This document shows positions 1-11,286 of a stretch of DNA of 40,958 nucleotides, one piece after another (within the stretch, counting starts at the first letter, position 1; every line of letters begins with the position of its first letter). The stretch lies in assembly GCA_902530635.1 (NCBI GenBank), contig CACABC010000002.1, positions 122,501 to 163,458 on the forward strand, read 5' to 3'. A program made the translations under genes and the position numbers. The notes below the pieces were generated by a model. It made no database searches. It worked only from the letters and a program-made list of their open reading frames with translations, and was not told the origin of the DNA. Source of the DNA: an uncultured Pelagibacteraceae bacterium. GTDB lineage: Bacteria > Pseudomonadota > Alphaproteobacteria > Pelagibacterales > Pelagibacteraceae.

Positions 1-480
<480 letters not shown>

Positions 481-489
481 TTTAATGCA

Positions 490-506
490 CAGAAAAAAAT
501 TTTCTG
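490..506 (-). repeat. Short inverted repeat just before 23S
   Basis: Seven-base arms CAGAAAA and TTTTCTG flank a three-base AT loop, about ten bases upstream of the 23S 5' end in the transcript. It could form part of the 23S precursor leader, but it is short and AT-rich, so chance is possible. Confidence 0.35.
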
Positions 507-526
507 TAAAAATTAAATTTTTGTTG

Positions 527-577
527 GAATGTTCATCTATTCGAACATTCATTGATTGTTCATCTATTCGAACAATC
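527..577 (-). repeat. Tandem twin hairpins in the 16S-23S spacer
   Basis: Two adjacent perfect 8-bp hairpins occupy 527-550 and 554-577, separated by three bases. The arms are GAATGTTC/GAACATTC in the first and GATTGTTC/GAACAATC in the second, and both loops are ATCTATTC. The arms differ at one base pair, which is exchanged on both sides, so pairing is kept. They lie between tRNA-Ala and 23S and will be present in the primary rRNA transcript. A role in precursor processing or rRNA antitermination is inference. Confidence 0.8.
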
Positions 578-633
578 GGATATAGATATTGATAAAATTA
601 TTTACGATTTGAAAATGCTAAAAGTGTCAATTT

Positions 634-709
634 TGGTGGAGGATAGCGGGATCGAACCGCTGACCTCCTGAATGCAAATCAGGCGCTCTCCCAGCTGAGC
701 TAATCCCCC
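634..709 (-). tRNA. tRNA-Ala (anticodon TGC)
   Basis: This is a 76-nt cloverleaf on the minus strand with the CCA end encoded (634-636 on the plus strand as TGG). The acceptor stem begins GGGGGAT, the D arm carries GCTCAGCTGGGAGAGC, and the seven-base anticodon loop TTTGCAT gives anticodon TGC. The T-loop is regular (TTCGATC). It is the second spacer tRNA of the rRNA operon. Confidence 0.97.
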
Positions 710-716
710 GAAAATA

Positions 717-793
<77 letters not shown>

Positions 794-822
794 CTAAAGT
801 CATTTTTTATAGAGACACTTTA

Positions 823-845
823 AAGAAGAGAAATGAGGACGGTCA
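823..845 (-). other. 3' arm of the 16S precursor processing stem
   Basis: Bases 823-832 are complementary to 2468-2477 (ten pairs), and 837-845 to 2455-2463 (nine pairs, one of them G-U in RNA). The two blocks therefore flank the whole 16S gene and form a long stem in the primary transcript, interrupted by a four-base internal loop. This is the expected geometry of an RNase III processing stalk. The cleavage itself is inferred. Confidence 0.75.
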
Positions 846-862
846 CATTAAAATATATTTTT

Positions 863-2368
<1,506 letters not shown>

Positions 2369-2454
2369 ATAACGGCGCACACTAGCTTTAATAACTTTAA
2401 AATTAATTAAAGTTACTTTCGTTAAAGTGTGTACGACAAATTTCTCAATTAACC

Positions 2455-2477
2455 TAACCGTCCACACTTCTCTTCTT
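2455..2477 (-). other. 5' arm of the 16S precursor processing stem
   Basis: This is the partner of 823-845: TTCTCTTCTT at 2468-2477 and TAACCGTCC at 2455-2463 are complementary to blocks downstream of 16S. About 90 bases separate this arm from the mature 16S 5' end. Confidence 0.75.
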
Positions 2478-2594
2478 CTATATCTACAATTTAAAAAAGC
2501 TAAATTTTCTAAAAAATTTTAGAAAATTACGTACATCAAACTGCCCAAAAACTCGCTAAAAGCTTAGATTTTTTGCTGATAGATGCGAAACGCA

Positions 2595-2622
2595 GTTATA
2601 TAAAAAAATAGAAATTAATCAA
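2595..2622 (-). promoter_or_regulatory. Probable rRNA operon promoter
   Basis: Read on the minus strand there is a -35-like TTGATT (2617-2622), a 16-base spacer and a -10-like TATAAC (2595-2600), followed by the small palindrome TGCGTTTCGCA. This places transcription start near 2588, giving a leader of about 220 bases before 16S. It is the best sigma-70-type match upstream of 16S. No experimental support is available here. Confidence 0.5.
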
Positions 2623-2677
2623 GACGTATATTTGGCAAAAATACCAGCAAAAACAGTGTTTTTTGCACTACCTAGCA

Positions 2678-2706
2678 TTGAATATCCTAATTTTTTTTTA
2701 TATAGA
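2678..2706 (+). promoter_or_regulatory. Promoter of the M23 peptidase gene
   Basis: TTGAAT (2678-2683), a 17-base spacer and TATAGA (2701-2706) form a good sigma-70-type promoter. Initiation seven or so bases after the -10 would fall near 2713, leaving a leader of about eight bases before the ATG at 2721 and no room for a Shine-Dalgarno sequence. Confidence 0.55.
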
Positions 2707-2720
2707 AAAGTCTATAGAAA

Positions 2721-4052
2721 ATGAAAACTATTTTATCAAATTTCAGCTTAATTATTCAGTATCTAAAAAGAGAGTATCCAATATTTAAAAAGATAAAGCC
2801 TGTCTATGTTTTTATCTTAATATTGCTGTTTATTACTATTTACTCTTCAATTATTTACAATTCTAGTCTGAAGCAAAAAAGAATTAAAGAAATTAATTCT
2901 TTTTTATCAAATGATCAGACTGTACTTCTAAAAAACTACATAATTAATAAGATTAAATCTCCATATTTAGAGTATGACTATATTGTCAAAAATAATGATA
3001 CTATAGAAACCATATTAAAAAAATTCAGTGTAAAGAAAGAAGAGGTAGATTGGATAGTAAAAAAAATTAAAAAAAAAGATTTATCTAATATAATACCTAA
3101 ACAAAAGATCAAATTTATTCTTAAAAAATCAAGAGATGGTAAAGATATTGAGGTTGTTAAAATTAATTATCCAATTTCTAAGACAACATTTGTTAGAATA
3201 GATAAAAGTAAAGATCGTTTAGAAATTACAAAAAATATTACACAGCTTTTTAAAAAGAATGTTATAGTTCAGGGCAATATCACTAATAACCTATACAGCT
3301 CTGCTATTAAATCTGGTATGGAGCCAAATATAATTGTCGAATATGCAAGAATTTTTGGTTTTGAAGTAGATTTTCAAAGAGACATAAGAAAAGGAGATGA
3401 ATTTCAAGTAATGTATGAAAGATATTTCGATGATAGAAACAAAAAAGTTAAAACAGGAAAAATTCTTTATGCTTATCTTGACGTAAACAACCAAAAAATA
3501 AAATTATATAGATTTGGAAAAAAAAATGATTATGACTTTTACGATGAGAGAGGCAGAAGTATTAGAAAAGCTCTTATGAAGACACCTATCAATGGTGCTA
3601 GGCTCTCTTCACCGTTTGGAAATAGAAAACATCCTATTTTAGGATTTACAAAACATCATAACGGTACAGATTTTGCTGCACCAACAGGAACACCTGTGAT
3701 GGCTTCAGGAAATGGAACTGTAATAAAAGCCGGTTGGTGTGGTAACGGAGGAAACTGTGTGAGAATAAGACATAACTCTTCCTACACTACTGGCTATGGC
3801 CATCTTTCTAAATTTGCAACAAAAAGAGGAAGAAGAGTTCGACAAGGACAAGTGATAGGTTATGTGGGCAACACCGGGATGTCAACTGGGCCCCATCTTC
3901 ATTATACTGTATCATATAACGGCAAGTTTATAAATTCACAAAAGTTAAAACTTCCATCTGGAAAAATTTTAAAGGGTGAAAGTAGAAATCAGTTTGAGAT
4001 AGAAAGAATTAAATTGGATGTTACTCTTGGAGAATTACTTTCAAGACTTTAG
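2721..4052 (+). CDS. M23-family metallopeptidase, membrane-anchored
   Basis: This is a predicted peptidoglycan endopeptidase of the LytM/NlpD-EnvC type, acting in the periplasm. An N-terminal hydrophobic segment (residues about 27-46) after a basic stretch looks like a signal anchor. Residues about 88-135 look like a LysM/OapA-type cell-wall-associated domain. The M23 domain covers about 290-400 and keeps the zinc ligands: the H-x(3)-D motif (H313, D317) and HLH at 392-394, so it should be catalytically active rather than a degenerate activator. It is transcribed divergently from the rRNA operon, and its end almost abuts the convergent DUF4167 gene. Whether it cleaves cross-links itself or activates amidases cannot be read from sequence. 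Confidence 0.9.
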   Translation: MKTILSNFSLIIQYLKREYPIFKKIKPVYVFILILLFITIYSSIIYNSSLKQKRIKEINSFLSNDQTVLLKNYIINKIKSPYLEYDYIVKNNDTIETILKKFSVKKEEVDWIVKKIKKKDLSNIIPKQKIKFILKKSRDGKDIEVVKINYPISKTTFVRIDKSKDRLEITKNITQLFKKNVIVQGNITNNLYSSAIKSGMEPNIIVEYARIFGFEVDFQRDIRKGDEFQVMYERYFDDRNKKVKTGKILYAYLDVNNQKIKLYRFGKKNDYDFYDERGRSIRKALMKTPINGARLSSPFGNRKHPILGFTKHHNGTDFAAPTGTPVMASGNGTVIKAGWCGNGGNCVRIRHNSSYTTGYGHLSKFATKRGRRVRQGQVIGYVGNTGMSTGPHLHYTVSYNGKFINSQKLKLPSGKILKGESRNQFEIERIKLDVTLGELLSRL

Positions 4053-4056
4053 TATT

Positions 4057-4395
4057 TTATTTTGTGAGATTGTCTGTTTGTGGTTTTGAGTTTTCTGAAG
4101 ATTGGTTTTTTTGATTTACTTCCATCAAAATTCTTGAATAATGATCTGAGTGTTGTAAATAGTTTTCGTGTAAAATTTGATCACCAACTCCTAAGGCTTC
4201 TTTTGCTAAATTTTTAAATTTTTCAATAATTCTCTCCAGGTTATGAGGATTTTTTGTTAAATTATTTCTAGTATAATTATTTCTTTGTCCATCTATATTA
4301 TGAATACTATTATTTTTGATTTGACCATTAGACCTTCTGCCAGAAAAATGCCTATTTTGTCTTGGTCTGAACCTTCTTATTTTTCCGTTTTTCAT
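4057..4395 (-). CDS. DUF4167 domain protein
   Basis: This is a 112-residue basic protein. The N-terminal third is rich in Arg, Asn and Gly and looks disordered and RNA-binding-like. Residues about 48-92 carry the conserved segment with LAKEAL-x-GD-x-ILHENYLQHSDHY-x-RIL, which I recognise as DUF4167. Alphaproteobacteria usually keep this gene directly downstream of prmC and prfA, as here (64 bases after prmC). Its function is unknown to me. The basic tail and its place next to translation-termination genes suggest a link to ribosomes or RNA, but that is inference. Confidence 0.85.
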   Translation of the reverse strand: MKNGKIRRFRPRQNRHFSGRRSNGQIKNNSIHNIDGQRNNYTRNNLTKNPHNLERIIEKFKNLAKEALGVGDQILHENYLQHSDHYSRILMEVNQKNQSSENSKPQTDNLTK

Positions 4396-4459
4396 ATATT
4401 TTTAAATTTAATTTTCATAATTTTATTATTAAAATATCTGTAATCTAATTTTTTTTATA

Positions 4460-5308
4460 TTATTTTGTTTTATTTTTCAAAAGCGTGCTAAAAATACAAC
4501 GAACATTATTTTTATAATCTTTTACAATTCTCGATTTTCTAAAACCATTTTCTTTCAAAAATTTTACCACGGAGAAATATTGTCCTCTTCCAATTTCTAA
4601 TGCTAAAACACCATTTAATTTGAGGATACTTTTAGACTTGTAAATAATTTTTCTGATTACGTCAAGACCATCATTGCCCCCATCTAAGGCAAGTTTAGGC
4701 TCAAATTTTTTAATATCATTTGAAAGTCGATTAATATCTCTTCTAACTACATATGGTGGATTTGAAACAACTAAATCAAATTTGTGGTTAAAAATATTCT
4801 TAAACGATCTATTTAAAAGCCTAGATCTATTTTGTACCTTTAGGTTAAATAGATTTATTTTTGCATTCAAAATAGTATCTTTACAAATATCAATACCTAC
4901 ACCTTTGCTATGACTCAATTCTTTTAAAATTGAACTCATTATACATCCAGAACCAACACCGATATCTAAAAAGAAAAGCCTTTTATTTTTAAAATTTTTT
5001 ACTATTGGATCTATTATTAATTCTGTTTCTGGTCTAGGTATCAAAGACTTTTTATCAACAAAAAAATCTTTACTTCTAAATTCTTTTTTATTTAATATAT
5101 ATGCAATAGGTTCATTATATAGTCTTCTGTTAATTAGGTATTTAAATTTTGAAATATTTTTTTTTGAAACCTTGTTTTCGCTGATTAGAATTTTTTCCCT
5201 TGAAATTTTCAATATATGAGAAAGAATGATTTCAGCATCAATTCTATGACTATTAGTACTTTTACTCAAGATTTTTGATCCAAAGTTAATTAGTTCTGAT
5301 GTTTGCAT
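4460..5308 (-). CDS. prmC: Release factor glutamine N5-methyltransferase PrmC
   Basis: PrmC (HemK) methylates the glutamine of the GGQ motif in release factors using S-adenosylmethionine. It has the family's N-terminal helical domain (about 1-85), the LIPRPETE block at 89-96, the SAM-binding DIGVGSGCI at 115-123 and the catalytic NPPY at 183-186. At 282 residues it is of normal length. It starts one base after the stop of prfA, whose product is its substrate, so the two are almost certainly cotranscribed and translationally coupled. Confidence 0.96.
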   Translation of the reverse strand: MQTSELINFGSKILSKSTNSHRIDAEIILSHILKISREKILISENKVSKKNISKFKYLINRRLYNEPIAYILNKKEFRSKDFFVDKKSLIPRPETELIIDPIVKNFKNKRLFFLDIGVGSGCIMSSILKELSHSKGVGIDICKDTILNAKINLFNLKVQNRSRLLNRSFKNIFNHKFDLVVSNPPYVVRRDINRLSNDIKKFEPKLALDGGNDGLDVIRKIIYKSKSILKLNGVLALEIGRGQYFSVVKFLKENGFRKSRIVKDYKNNVRCIFSTLLKNKTK

Positions 5309-5309
5309 T

Positions 5310-6383
5310 TTATATTAAGTTTTTTAATTTTAAATCTTGATCTTTTAGCCTCAAATTTTCGTTCATCTCTTCATGAATTTCTCCTTTTAGAAACTCATCC
5401 AATTTGTGAAGAGTTAAATTTATCCTGTGATCAGTTACGCGACCTTGTGGAAAATTGTAAGTACGTATTCTTTCAGATCTATCACCAGTACCTATTTGAT
5501 TTTTTCTTTCACTTGATCTTTTTTGTTCTTTTTTTTGTCTCTCAGACTCGTAAAGCCTTGCCCTTAAAATTTTTAAAGCCTTAGCTTTATTTTTATGTTG
5601 AGATTTCTCATCTTGTTGCGTAACAACAATGTTGGATGGTATATGTGTTACTCTTACAGCACTGTCGGTTGTGTTGACTGATTGACCCCCTGGTCCGCTT
5701 GATCTAAATACATCAATTCTTAAATCTGTATCTTTTATCTTAATATCTACCTCCTCTGCCTCAGGCAATATTGCTACAGTTGCAGCAGAAGTGTGGACTC
5801 TACCTTGGGTTTCTGTTGTAGGAACTCTTTGGACTCTATGCACTCCTGACTCATATTTTAAGTAAGAATAGATATTATTACCTTTCACTGAAAAAATAAC
5901 TTCTTTGAAACCTCCTGCCTCACTTTTAGAAATACTTATTATTTCTATTACCCAATTTTTTTTAGAACAAACCTTTTCATACATTTTGAACAAATCTGCT
6001 ACAAACAATGTGGCTTCTAAACCTCCTGTTCCTGCTCTAATTTCAACTATAGCATTTTTTTCATCATCTTGATCTTTTGGTAAAAGAAAAATCTTTAGTT
6101 TTTTTTCGTATAGATCTTTTGTTATTTCGGCTGACTCTAATTCTTTCTGGGCAAGAGTAATCATTTCTTTATCGTTATTTTTATCATTAATCAAATTACT
6201 TAGGTCTTTTTTATTCTTTTCAAAATTTAGATATTGTTTTGCTGGATTAATTATATTTTTTAAATCTGAGTATTCCTTTGACTTTTTGGCAAATAATTTA
6301 GAGTCAAATTCACCAGTAGATAATTCCTTTTCCAAAGACTCATATCTTTCTATAATTTTTTTTACCTTATCAGCTGGTATCAT
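5310..6383 (-). CDS. prfA: Peptide chain release factor 1
   Basis: RF1 recognises UAA and UAG stop codons in the ribosomal A site and triggers peptide release. The full-length 357-residue protein has the GGQ motif at 232-234 within [16 protein letters not shown], and the decoding loop R-x-P-x-T at about 186-190. That loop reads P-T-T here, where P-A-T or P-V-T is usual; see findings. It lies in the order ispG-prfA-prmC-DUF4167, with spacers of five and one bases. Confidence 0.97.
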   Translation of the reverse strand: MIPADKVKKIIERYESLEKELSTGEFDSKLFAKKSKEYSDLKNIINPAKQYLNFEKNKKDLSNLINDKNNDKEMITLAQKELESAEITKDLYEKKLKIFLLPKDQDDEKNAIVEIRAGTGGLEATLFVADLFKMYEKVCSKKNWVIEIISISKSEAGGFKEVIFSVKGNNIYSYLKYESGVHRVQRVPTTETQGRVHTSAATVAILPEAEEVDIKIKDTDLRIDVFRSSGPGGQSVNTTDSAVRVTHIPSNIVVTQQDEKSQHKNKAKALKILRARLYESERQKKEQKRSSERKNQIGTGDRSERIRTYNFPQGRVTDHRINLTLHKLDEFLKGEIHEEMNENLRLKDQDLKLKNLI

Positions 6384-6388
6384 TAAAT

Positions 6389-7483
6389 TTAATTTACTTT
6401 TTCTTTTGCTTTTGACTCAACCAATTCAACAACTTTTTCAATAATATCGTTGCTAGCTACTTTGTGGTGAGGAATTCCAGATAGATAGAATAGATTATTT
6501 CCATCACCTCCACCGGTCAGACCAATATCTGTTTGAGAAGCTTCTCCAGGACCATTAACTACACACCCGATAATTGATAGTGTTAAAGGTTTCTTTATAT
6601 GTGAAAGTCTATCCTCTAAAATTTTTACAGTATCAATTACTGGAAAAGCCTGTCTTGCACATGAGGGGCAAGAGATTATTTGAACACCTCTCGATCTTAT
6701 ACCTAAAGCACTTAATATTTCAAATCCTGCCTTAACTTCTTCAACTGGATCTGCTGACAAAGAAACTCTTATTGTGTCTCCAATTCCTTGCATTAAAAGC
6801 TTACCCATTCCGATTGAAGATTTTATACTGCCTGTAAGTAGTCCTCCTGCTTCAGTAATTCCAAGATGTAAGGGATAATTATATAATTTAGATAATCCTT
6901 CATAAGCTTTTACTGCTAAAAAAACATCAGAAGATTTAACACTAATTTTAAAATTAAAAAAATCATTATCTTCTAAAAGTTTTATATGATGTGTTGCACT
7001 TTCTATCAAGGCTTCGGGGCATGGCTCTTTGTACTTTTCTAAAATATTTTTCTCCAAAGATCCAGCGTTAACCCCAATTCTAATTGCACAATCAAAATCT
7101 TTTGCAGCTTTTATTACTTCTTTAACTCTTTCATGAGAACCAATATTTCCTGGATTGACTCTTAAACATTTTGCACCAGATATTGCCGACTCTATTGCTC
7201 TTTTATAATGAAAATGGATGTCTGCAACTATTGGTACTTTTACCTCTTTCGTTATAATCTTTAGTGCTTTTGTGGACTCTACATCTGGACAAGAAACTCT
7301 AACTATATCTGCGCCTGCATCCTCTAGACTTTCAATCTGTTTTATAGTTGCTTTATAATCTGTGGTGAGAGTATTTGTCATAGATTGGACAGAAATAGGC
7401 GAGTCTCCTCCAACATAAACATTTCCTACTTTTATTTTTTTTGTTTTCTTTCTTTTAATAACTCTGTGTGGTCTGACTTCCAT
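6389..7483 (-). CDS. ispG: 4-hydroxy-3-methylbut-2-enyl diphosphate synthase
   Basis: IspG (GcpE) is the iron-sulfur enzyme of the methylerythritol phosphate pathway that converts MEcPP to HMBPP. The 364-residue protein has an N-terminal TIM-barrel part (Q33-S-M-T-N onward) and a C-terminal cluster domain. Cysteines C272, C275 and C307 are placed as the [4Fe-4S] ligands (SCPSCARQ and GCVVNGPGE), with the ligand glutamate E314. It lacks the large insert domain found in plant and some bacterial forms. It is followed after five bases by prfA and preceded after eight bases by lysC. Confidence 0.96.
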   Translation of the reverse strand: MEVRPHRVIKRKKTKKIKVGNVYVGGDSPISVQSMTNTLTTDYKATIKQIESLEDAGADIVRVSCPDVESTKALKIITKEVKVPIVADIHFHYKRAIESAISGAKCLRVNPGNIGSHERVKEVIKAAKDFDCAIRIGVNAGSLEKNILEKYKEPCPEALIESATHHIKLLEDNDFFNFKISVKSSDVFLAVKAYEGLSKLYNYPLHLGITEAGGLLTGSIKSSIGMGKLLMQGIGDTIRVSLSADPVEEVKAGFEILSALGIRSRGVQIISCPSCARQAFPVIDTVKILEDRLSHIKKPLTLSIIGCVVNGPGEASQTDIGLTGGGDGNNLFYLSGIPHHKVASNDIIEKVVELVESKAKEKVN

Positions 7484-7491
7484 CTTATCTA

Positions 7492-8703
7492 TTAATCCAA
7501 ATTAAAAGTTTTATGTAATTTTTTTATAGCATCAATTGTATGATTTTCATCAATGATTACTGAAATTTTTATTTCTGATGTAGAAATAGCCAATATATTT
7601 ATTTTTTCTTCTGATAAAGATCTAAACATTTTATATGTTATTCCTGGAGTTGCTACCATTCCAGCACCAACTATGGATATCTTCGAAACTCTATCATTCA
7701 TATGCATTTTTTCATACTTTATTTTTTTGTTTGCTTTAATTAATGAAATAGCATTTTTGCTCTCTTCTCTTTTTGTTGTAAATGTTAAATCTGTTTTTTT
7801 TCCATCTGTAGAAATATTTTGTATAACCATATCTACATTTATTTGGTCATTTGACAAAGGTTCAAAAATATCTGCGGCAACACCAGGTTTATCCTCGACA
7901 CCTAAAAGAGTTATTTTTGCATCATCTTTTGAATAAGCTACACCTGTTACTGCTTTGCTGTAATCTATGTTTCCTTGATTATTTATCTCTGTACCTTTTC
8001 TATTTGTAAATGTTGATTTTACTTGTATTGGAATATCATTCATCATTGCAGCTTGAACTGCTGACGATTGCATCACTTTTGCACCTAAAGAAGAAAGTTC
8101 TAACATTTCTTCATATGAAATTTTATCAATTTTTTTTGCTAACGGTATTTTATTTGGATCAGAGGAATAGACTCCGTCAACATCTGTATAAATTTCACAG
8201 CTATCTGTTTGAAAAATTTTTGCTATTACTACAGCTGTAGCATCTGAACCACCTCTTCCAATCGAAGTAATATTTCCTGTTTTTGAAATACCTTGGAAAC
8301 CAGGAACAACTGCAACACCACCATCTGATAAATAATTATTAATATCTTTAACATTAATACTTACAATTCTTGCATTAGAATGATCGCCTTCCGTTAAAAT
8401 AGGTATTTGCCAATTCATCCAGGATTTTGCCTTAACACCTAAATCATTTAAAGCTCCGGCCATTAGAGCACTACTGACCTGCTCTCCTGAGGTTAACAAA
8501 ACGTCAAGTTCTCTTTTATTAAATTTTTTTGAAATTTGTTGTGAGTGAGCAATTAAATTATTAGTAGTACCTGCCATTGCAGACACAACCACAATAATTT
8601 TACTACCATTATCGTGTTCTTTTTTTACTAATTTTGCCGCATGTACAATTCTTTGAATTGAACCAACGGATGTACCACCAAATTTTAATACTTTTTTTGT
8701 CAT
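7492..8703 (-). CDS. lysC: Aspartate kinase
   Basis: This enzyme phosphorylates aspartate, the first step towards lysine, DAP, threonine and methionine. The amino-acid kinase domain opens with KFGGTSVG (residues 7-14) and carries GRGGSDATA near 150 and the TDVDGVY(S)SDP segment near 175. Two ACT domains follow from about 265 to the end, so feedback regulation by lysine and/or threonine is likely. The length (403) is normal for the monofunctional type. The start lies just downstream of a -10-like TATAAT on the minus strand (8715-8720). dapD and dapE of the same pathway are also in this window, about 20 kb away. Confidence 0.96.
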   Translation of the reverse strand: MTKKVLKFGGTSVGSIQRIVHAAKLVKKEHDNGSKIIVVVSAMAGTTNNLIAHSQQISKKFNKRELDVLLTSGEQVSSALMAGALNDLGVKAKSWMNWQIPILTEGDHSNARIVSINVKDINNYLSDGGVAVVPGFQGISKTGNITSIGRGGSDATAVVIAKIFQTDSCEIYTDVDGVYSSDPNKIPLAKKIDKISYEEMLELSSLGAKVMQSSAVQAAMMNDIPIQVKSTFTNRKGTEINNQGNIDYSKAVTGVAYSKDDAKITLLGVEDKPGVAADIFEPLSNDQINVDMVIQNISTDGKKTDLTFTTKREESKNAISLIKANKKIKYEKMHMNDRVSKISIVGAGMVATPGITYKMFRSLSEEKINILAISTSEIKISVIIDENHTIDAIKKLHKTFNLD

Positions 8704-8769
8704 AGTTAGATTTTATTATAAAAATAAATAAGTTAAAATTAAGTTTATTAAAATATAATACTGGAATTA
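8704..8769. promoter_or_regulatory. Divergent lysC / ubiG promoter region
   Basis: The 66-base spacer has a TATAAT on each strand: 8754-8759 for ubiG and 8715-8720 for lysC (minus). Neither has a convincing -35. Starts of transcription would fall about four to five bases before each ATG. It is very AT-rich, so either -10 could be fortuitous. Confidence 0.4.
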
Positions 8770-9495
8770 ATGACTACAATAAATAAAGAAGAAATTCAAA
8801 AGTTTTCAAAAATAGCAGACGAGTGGTGGGATGCTAAAGGAAAATTCAAACCTTTGCATGTTTTTAATCCTATTAGGATTAAATATATTAGAGATAAATG
8901 CATATCTCATTTTAAATTGAACCAGGAAAAAGACAGACCGTTATCTTCCTTAAAAATTCTTGATATTGGATGTGGTGGAGGTTTAATAAGTGAACCTATG
9001 AGTCGACTTGGCGCAAAAGTAACTGGTATAGATGCATCAAAAAGAAACATAGCTGTTGCAAAACTTCATGCAGAAAAAAATAAGTTAAGTATTAATTATA
9101 TTAACGCCTCTCCTGAAGAAAATGATTTGAAAATAAAGTTTGATGTTATTTTAAACCTAGAAATAATCGAGCATGTTAATGATGTTAATTTATTTTTAAA
9201 GTCATCTAGCGAAATGCTTGCTAAAAATGGAATAATGTTTATTGCAACCATTAACAGAACCTTTGAGTCTTATATAAAAGCAATAGTTGGAGCAGAATAT
9301 ATTTTGAGATGGCTTCCAATTGGGACACATGAGTGGAGTAAGTTCTTAAAGCCAGAGGAAATAGAAGAAAAAACAAAAAATTTGAATCTAGAGAGTATTA
9401 ATAGGGACGGCTTTAAATTTAATATATTGAAACAAGAATGGAATAAAAGCCTAGATTGCTCTGTGAATTATATTTTGGTTGTAAAAAAAAATTAA
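8770..9495 (+). CDS. ubiG: Ubiquinone biosynthesis O-methyltransferase UbiG
   Basis: UbiG carries out the two SAM-dependent O-methylations of the ubiquinone ring. The 241-residue protein has the characteristic N-terminal FSKIADEWWD block (12-21), the SAM-binding LDIGCGGG at 64-71, the GIDAS acidic-loop strand near 86, and the EH of LEIIEHV near 136-142. A hydrophobic/amphipathic stretch around 155-175 matches the membrane-contacting insertion of the family. Its end overlaps the convergent DUF1178 gene by four bases. Confidence 0.95.
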   Translation: MTTINKEEIQKFSKIADEWWDAKGKFKPLHVFNPIRIKYIRDKCISHFKLNQEKDRPLSSLKILDIGCGGGLISEPMSRLGAKVTGIDASKRNIAVAKLHAEKNKLSINYINASPEENDLKIKFDVILNLEIIEHVNDVNLFLKSSSEMLAKNGIMFIATINRTFESYIKAIVGAEYILRWLPIGTHEWSKFLKPEEIEEKTKNLNLESINRDGFKFNILKQEWNKSLDCSVNYILVVKKN

Positions 9496-9914
9496 TTATC
9501 CTTATTATTTATCCAAGGAATTGTAGTAAGTTCAATACCTTCTTCGCTTAATTCTTTTGTTTCTTCCTCAGTTATATTTCCATAAATATTTTTATTTTTC
9601 CTTTTATCATAATAAATACTTCTGACCTCGTATGGAAAATTATCTCCTACATACTCAAAGTTTTTCTCAACAAATTTTCTCATTTTTAGTAAATTTTTTT
9701 TAATTTTTTTAATCTCTTGTAATGAAATATTTTCTTTTTCTCTCTGTTTCTTACTTACTATTTTTGGAGACATTATTGATTTTTTAACAGACTTTGTTTT
9801 ACAAAAAATACATTCGATCATATTTTTTGATTTTAACTTTTCAAATTCTTTAGAATCTGAAAACCAGCTTTCAAATTCATGTTTGTTTTTACATTTCAAA
9901 TTATATTTAATCAT
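9492..9914 (-). CDS. DUF1178 family protein
   Basis: This 140-residue protein opens with MIKYNLKC-x-NKHEFESWF, and a later C-x-x-C pair (C35, C38) completes a probable small zinc ribbon together with C8. This pattern is DUF1178, widespread in alpha- and betaproteobacteria and of unknown function. The middle is lysine-rich and likely helical. Its ATG shares one base with the argJ stop codon (TAATG), so its translation is probably coupled to argJ. Confidence 0.88.
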   Translation of the reverse strand: MIKYNLKCKNKHEFESWFSDSKEFEKLKSKNMIECIFCKTKSVKKSIMSPKIVSKKQREKENISLQEIKKIKKNLLKMRKFVEKNFEYVGDNFPYEVRSIYYDKRKNKNIYGNITEEETKELSEEGIELTTIPWINNKDN

Positions 9915-11218
9915 TAGTTTCTATAGTCTGCATTAATTTTAATATAATCGTCTGTTAAATCACAGGTATAACAATCAAAAGATCCTTGACCTAATTTAAG
10001 ATTAACCTGTACGACTAATGCATCCCACTTCATATATTCTTTTAATTTCTCTTCATCATATTCTTCAGAAATTTTTCCTTTTTCCGCAACCTTTAATTCT
10101 CCAAATTTTATTTCAATTTTGTCAACAGAAACCTTTTCTCCCGATTTTCCTATAGCCATAATAATTCTTCCCCAATTAGGATCCTCACCTGCCATTGCTG
10201 TTTTAAATAGAGGTGAGTTTGCTATAGAGAAAGCTATGTTCTTTGCCATCTGCTGTGATCTTGCATTAATGACTTTAACTGTAATAAATTTTTTTGCTCC
10301 TTCTCCGTCACTTACAATTTGTTTTGCTAAATTAAGAAGTAATCTTTGAAGAGCCATTTCAAAATCTTTTAGTTTTGGATCCAGAACATTATAAATCTTT
10401 CCAGTTTTAACTTTATTGCTTGAAAAAATTGCGACCATATCATTTGTGGATGTATCGCTATCTACAGTGATAGCATTAAAGGTGTTTGTCATCGCTCTTT
10501 TTAATAAACTTTTTAAGAAGATAGATGGAATATCTGCGTCTGTGAAAACAAATGCCAACATTGTTGCCATATTTGGCGAAATCATTCCTGAGCCTTTTGC
10601 AATTGCAGAAAGTCTAATATCTTTATTCCAAATTCTACATTCCTCATACGCTAACTTGGGTCTTGTATCGGTTGTCATAATAGATGTTGCAGCCTTAAAC
10701 CAAACAAATTTATTTTGTCTTTCTCTAAGTTTGTCTACTAAATTGGGTATACTGCTTTTTATCTGTTGGGTTGGAAATTTTTCTCCAATAACTCCTGTGG
10801 AGGCAAACAATATTTCATTTGCTTTAATTACTTGAGAAGTTCCATCTTTTTTTTGTGATTCTTTTAAAGTTAAGGTTTTAGCAAGAGTTTTTGAAATGCT
10901 ATCCAATGCCTCAGAGCCTTGCGAACCAGTGAAGGTATTTGCATTCTTTGTGTTTACAAGTAAAGCTTTTACAAATTTTTTTCTTATATGTCTATTCCAA
11001 GTTATTGACTCTGAACAAATTGTATTATTTGTATAAACTGCAGCATAATTTGCTCCATCTCTAAAATAAAAAAGACAAAGATCATCCCTTCCAGTTCCAT
11101 ACAAATCTGCTGAAACCGCTGAAACTTCTAAACCATCAATTTCCTCTAATTTTTGAAAATCCCCCATTTTTGATAGTTTAGGTTTGTCTTTTAAAAAATT
11201 TTTTACGTTTATTGTCAT
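9914..11218 (-). CDS. argJ: Ornithine acetyltransferase / glutamate N-acetyltransferase
   Basis: ArgJ transfers the acetyl group from N-acetylornithine to glutamate, recycling it in arginine synthesis. The 434-residue precursor keeps the autocleavage motif GSGMISPNMATM at 209-220, where Thr219 is expected to become the N-terminal nucleophile of the beta chain. The oxyanion-hole pair T141-G142 lies in the STGVIGE segment. The presence of argB on the other side of the window supports the cyclic acetyl pathway. Whether the enzyme can also use acetyl-CoA (bifunctional form) is not decidable by eye. Confidence 0.95.
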   Translation of the reverse strand: MTINVKNFLKDKPKLSKMGDFQKLEEIDGLEVSAVSADLYGTGRDDLCLFYFRDGANYAAVYTNNTICSESITWNRHIRKKFVKALLVNTKNANTFTGSQGSEALDSISKTLAKTLTLKESQKKDGTSQVIKANEILFASTGVIGEKFPTQQIKSSIPNLVDKLRERQNKFVWFKAATSIMTTDTRPKLAYEECRIWNKDIRLSAIAKGSGMISPNMATMLAFVFTDADIPSIFLKSLLKRAMTNTFNAITVDSDTSTNDMVAIFSSNKVKTGKIYNVLDPKLKDFEMALQRLLLNLAKQIVSDGEGAKKFITVKVINARSQQMAKNIAFSIANSPLFKTAMAGEDPNWGRIIMAIGKSGEKVSVDKIEIKFGELKVAEKGKISEEYDEEKLKEYMKWDALVVQVNLKLGQGSFDCYTCDLTDDYIKINADYRN

Positions 11219-11286
11219 GTAAATATTTTATTTAATACCTATATATACATATATATATAAAATTAATGATTATATAAACTGAACAT

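Larger units (their letters stand above)
2369..2720. other. Divergent intergenic region: rRNA leader and back-to-back promoters
   Basis: This stretch of about 350 bases has no gene. From left to right it holds a nine-base inverted repeat (2392-2400 with 2407-2415), the 5' arm of the 16S processing stem (2455-2477), AT-rich leader, the probable rRNA promoter on the minus strand (2595-2622) and the promoter of the M23 peptidase gene on the plus strand (2678-2706). I see no reading frame worth calling in it. Confidence 0.7.
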
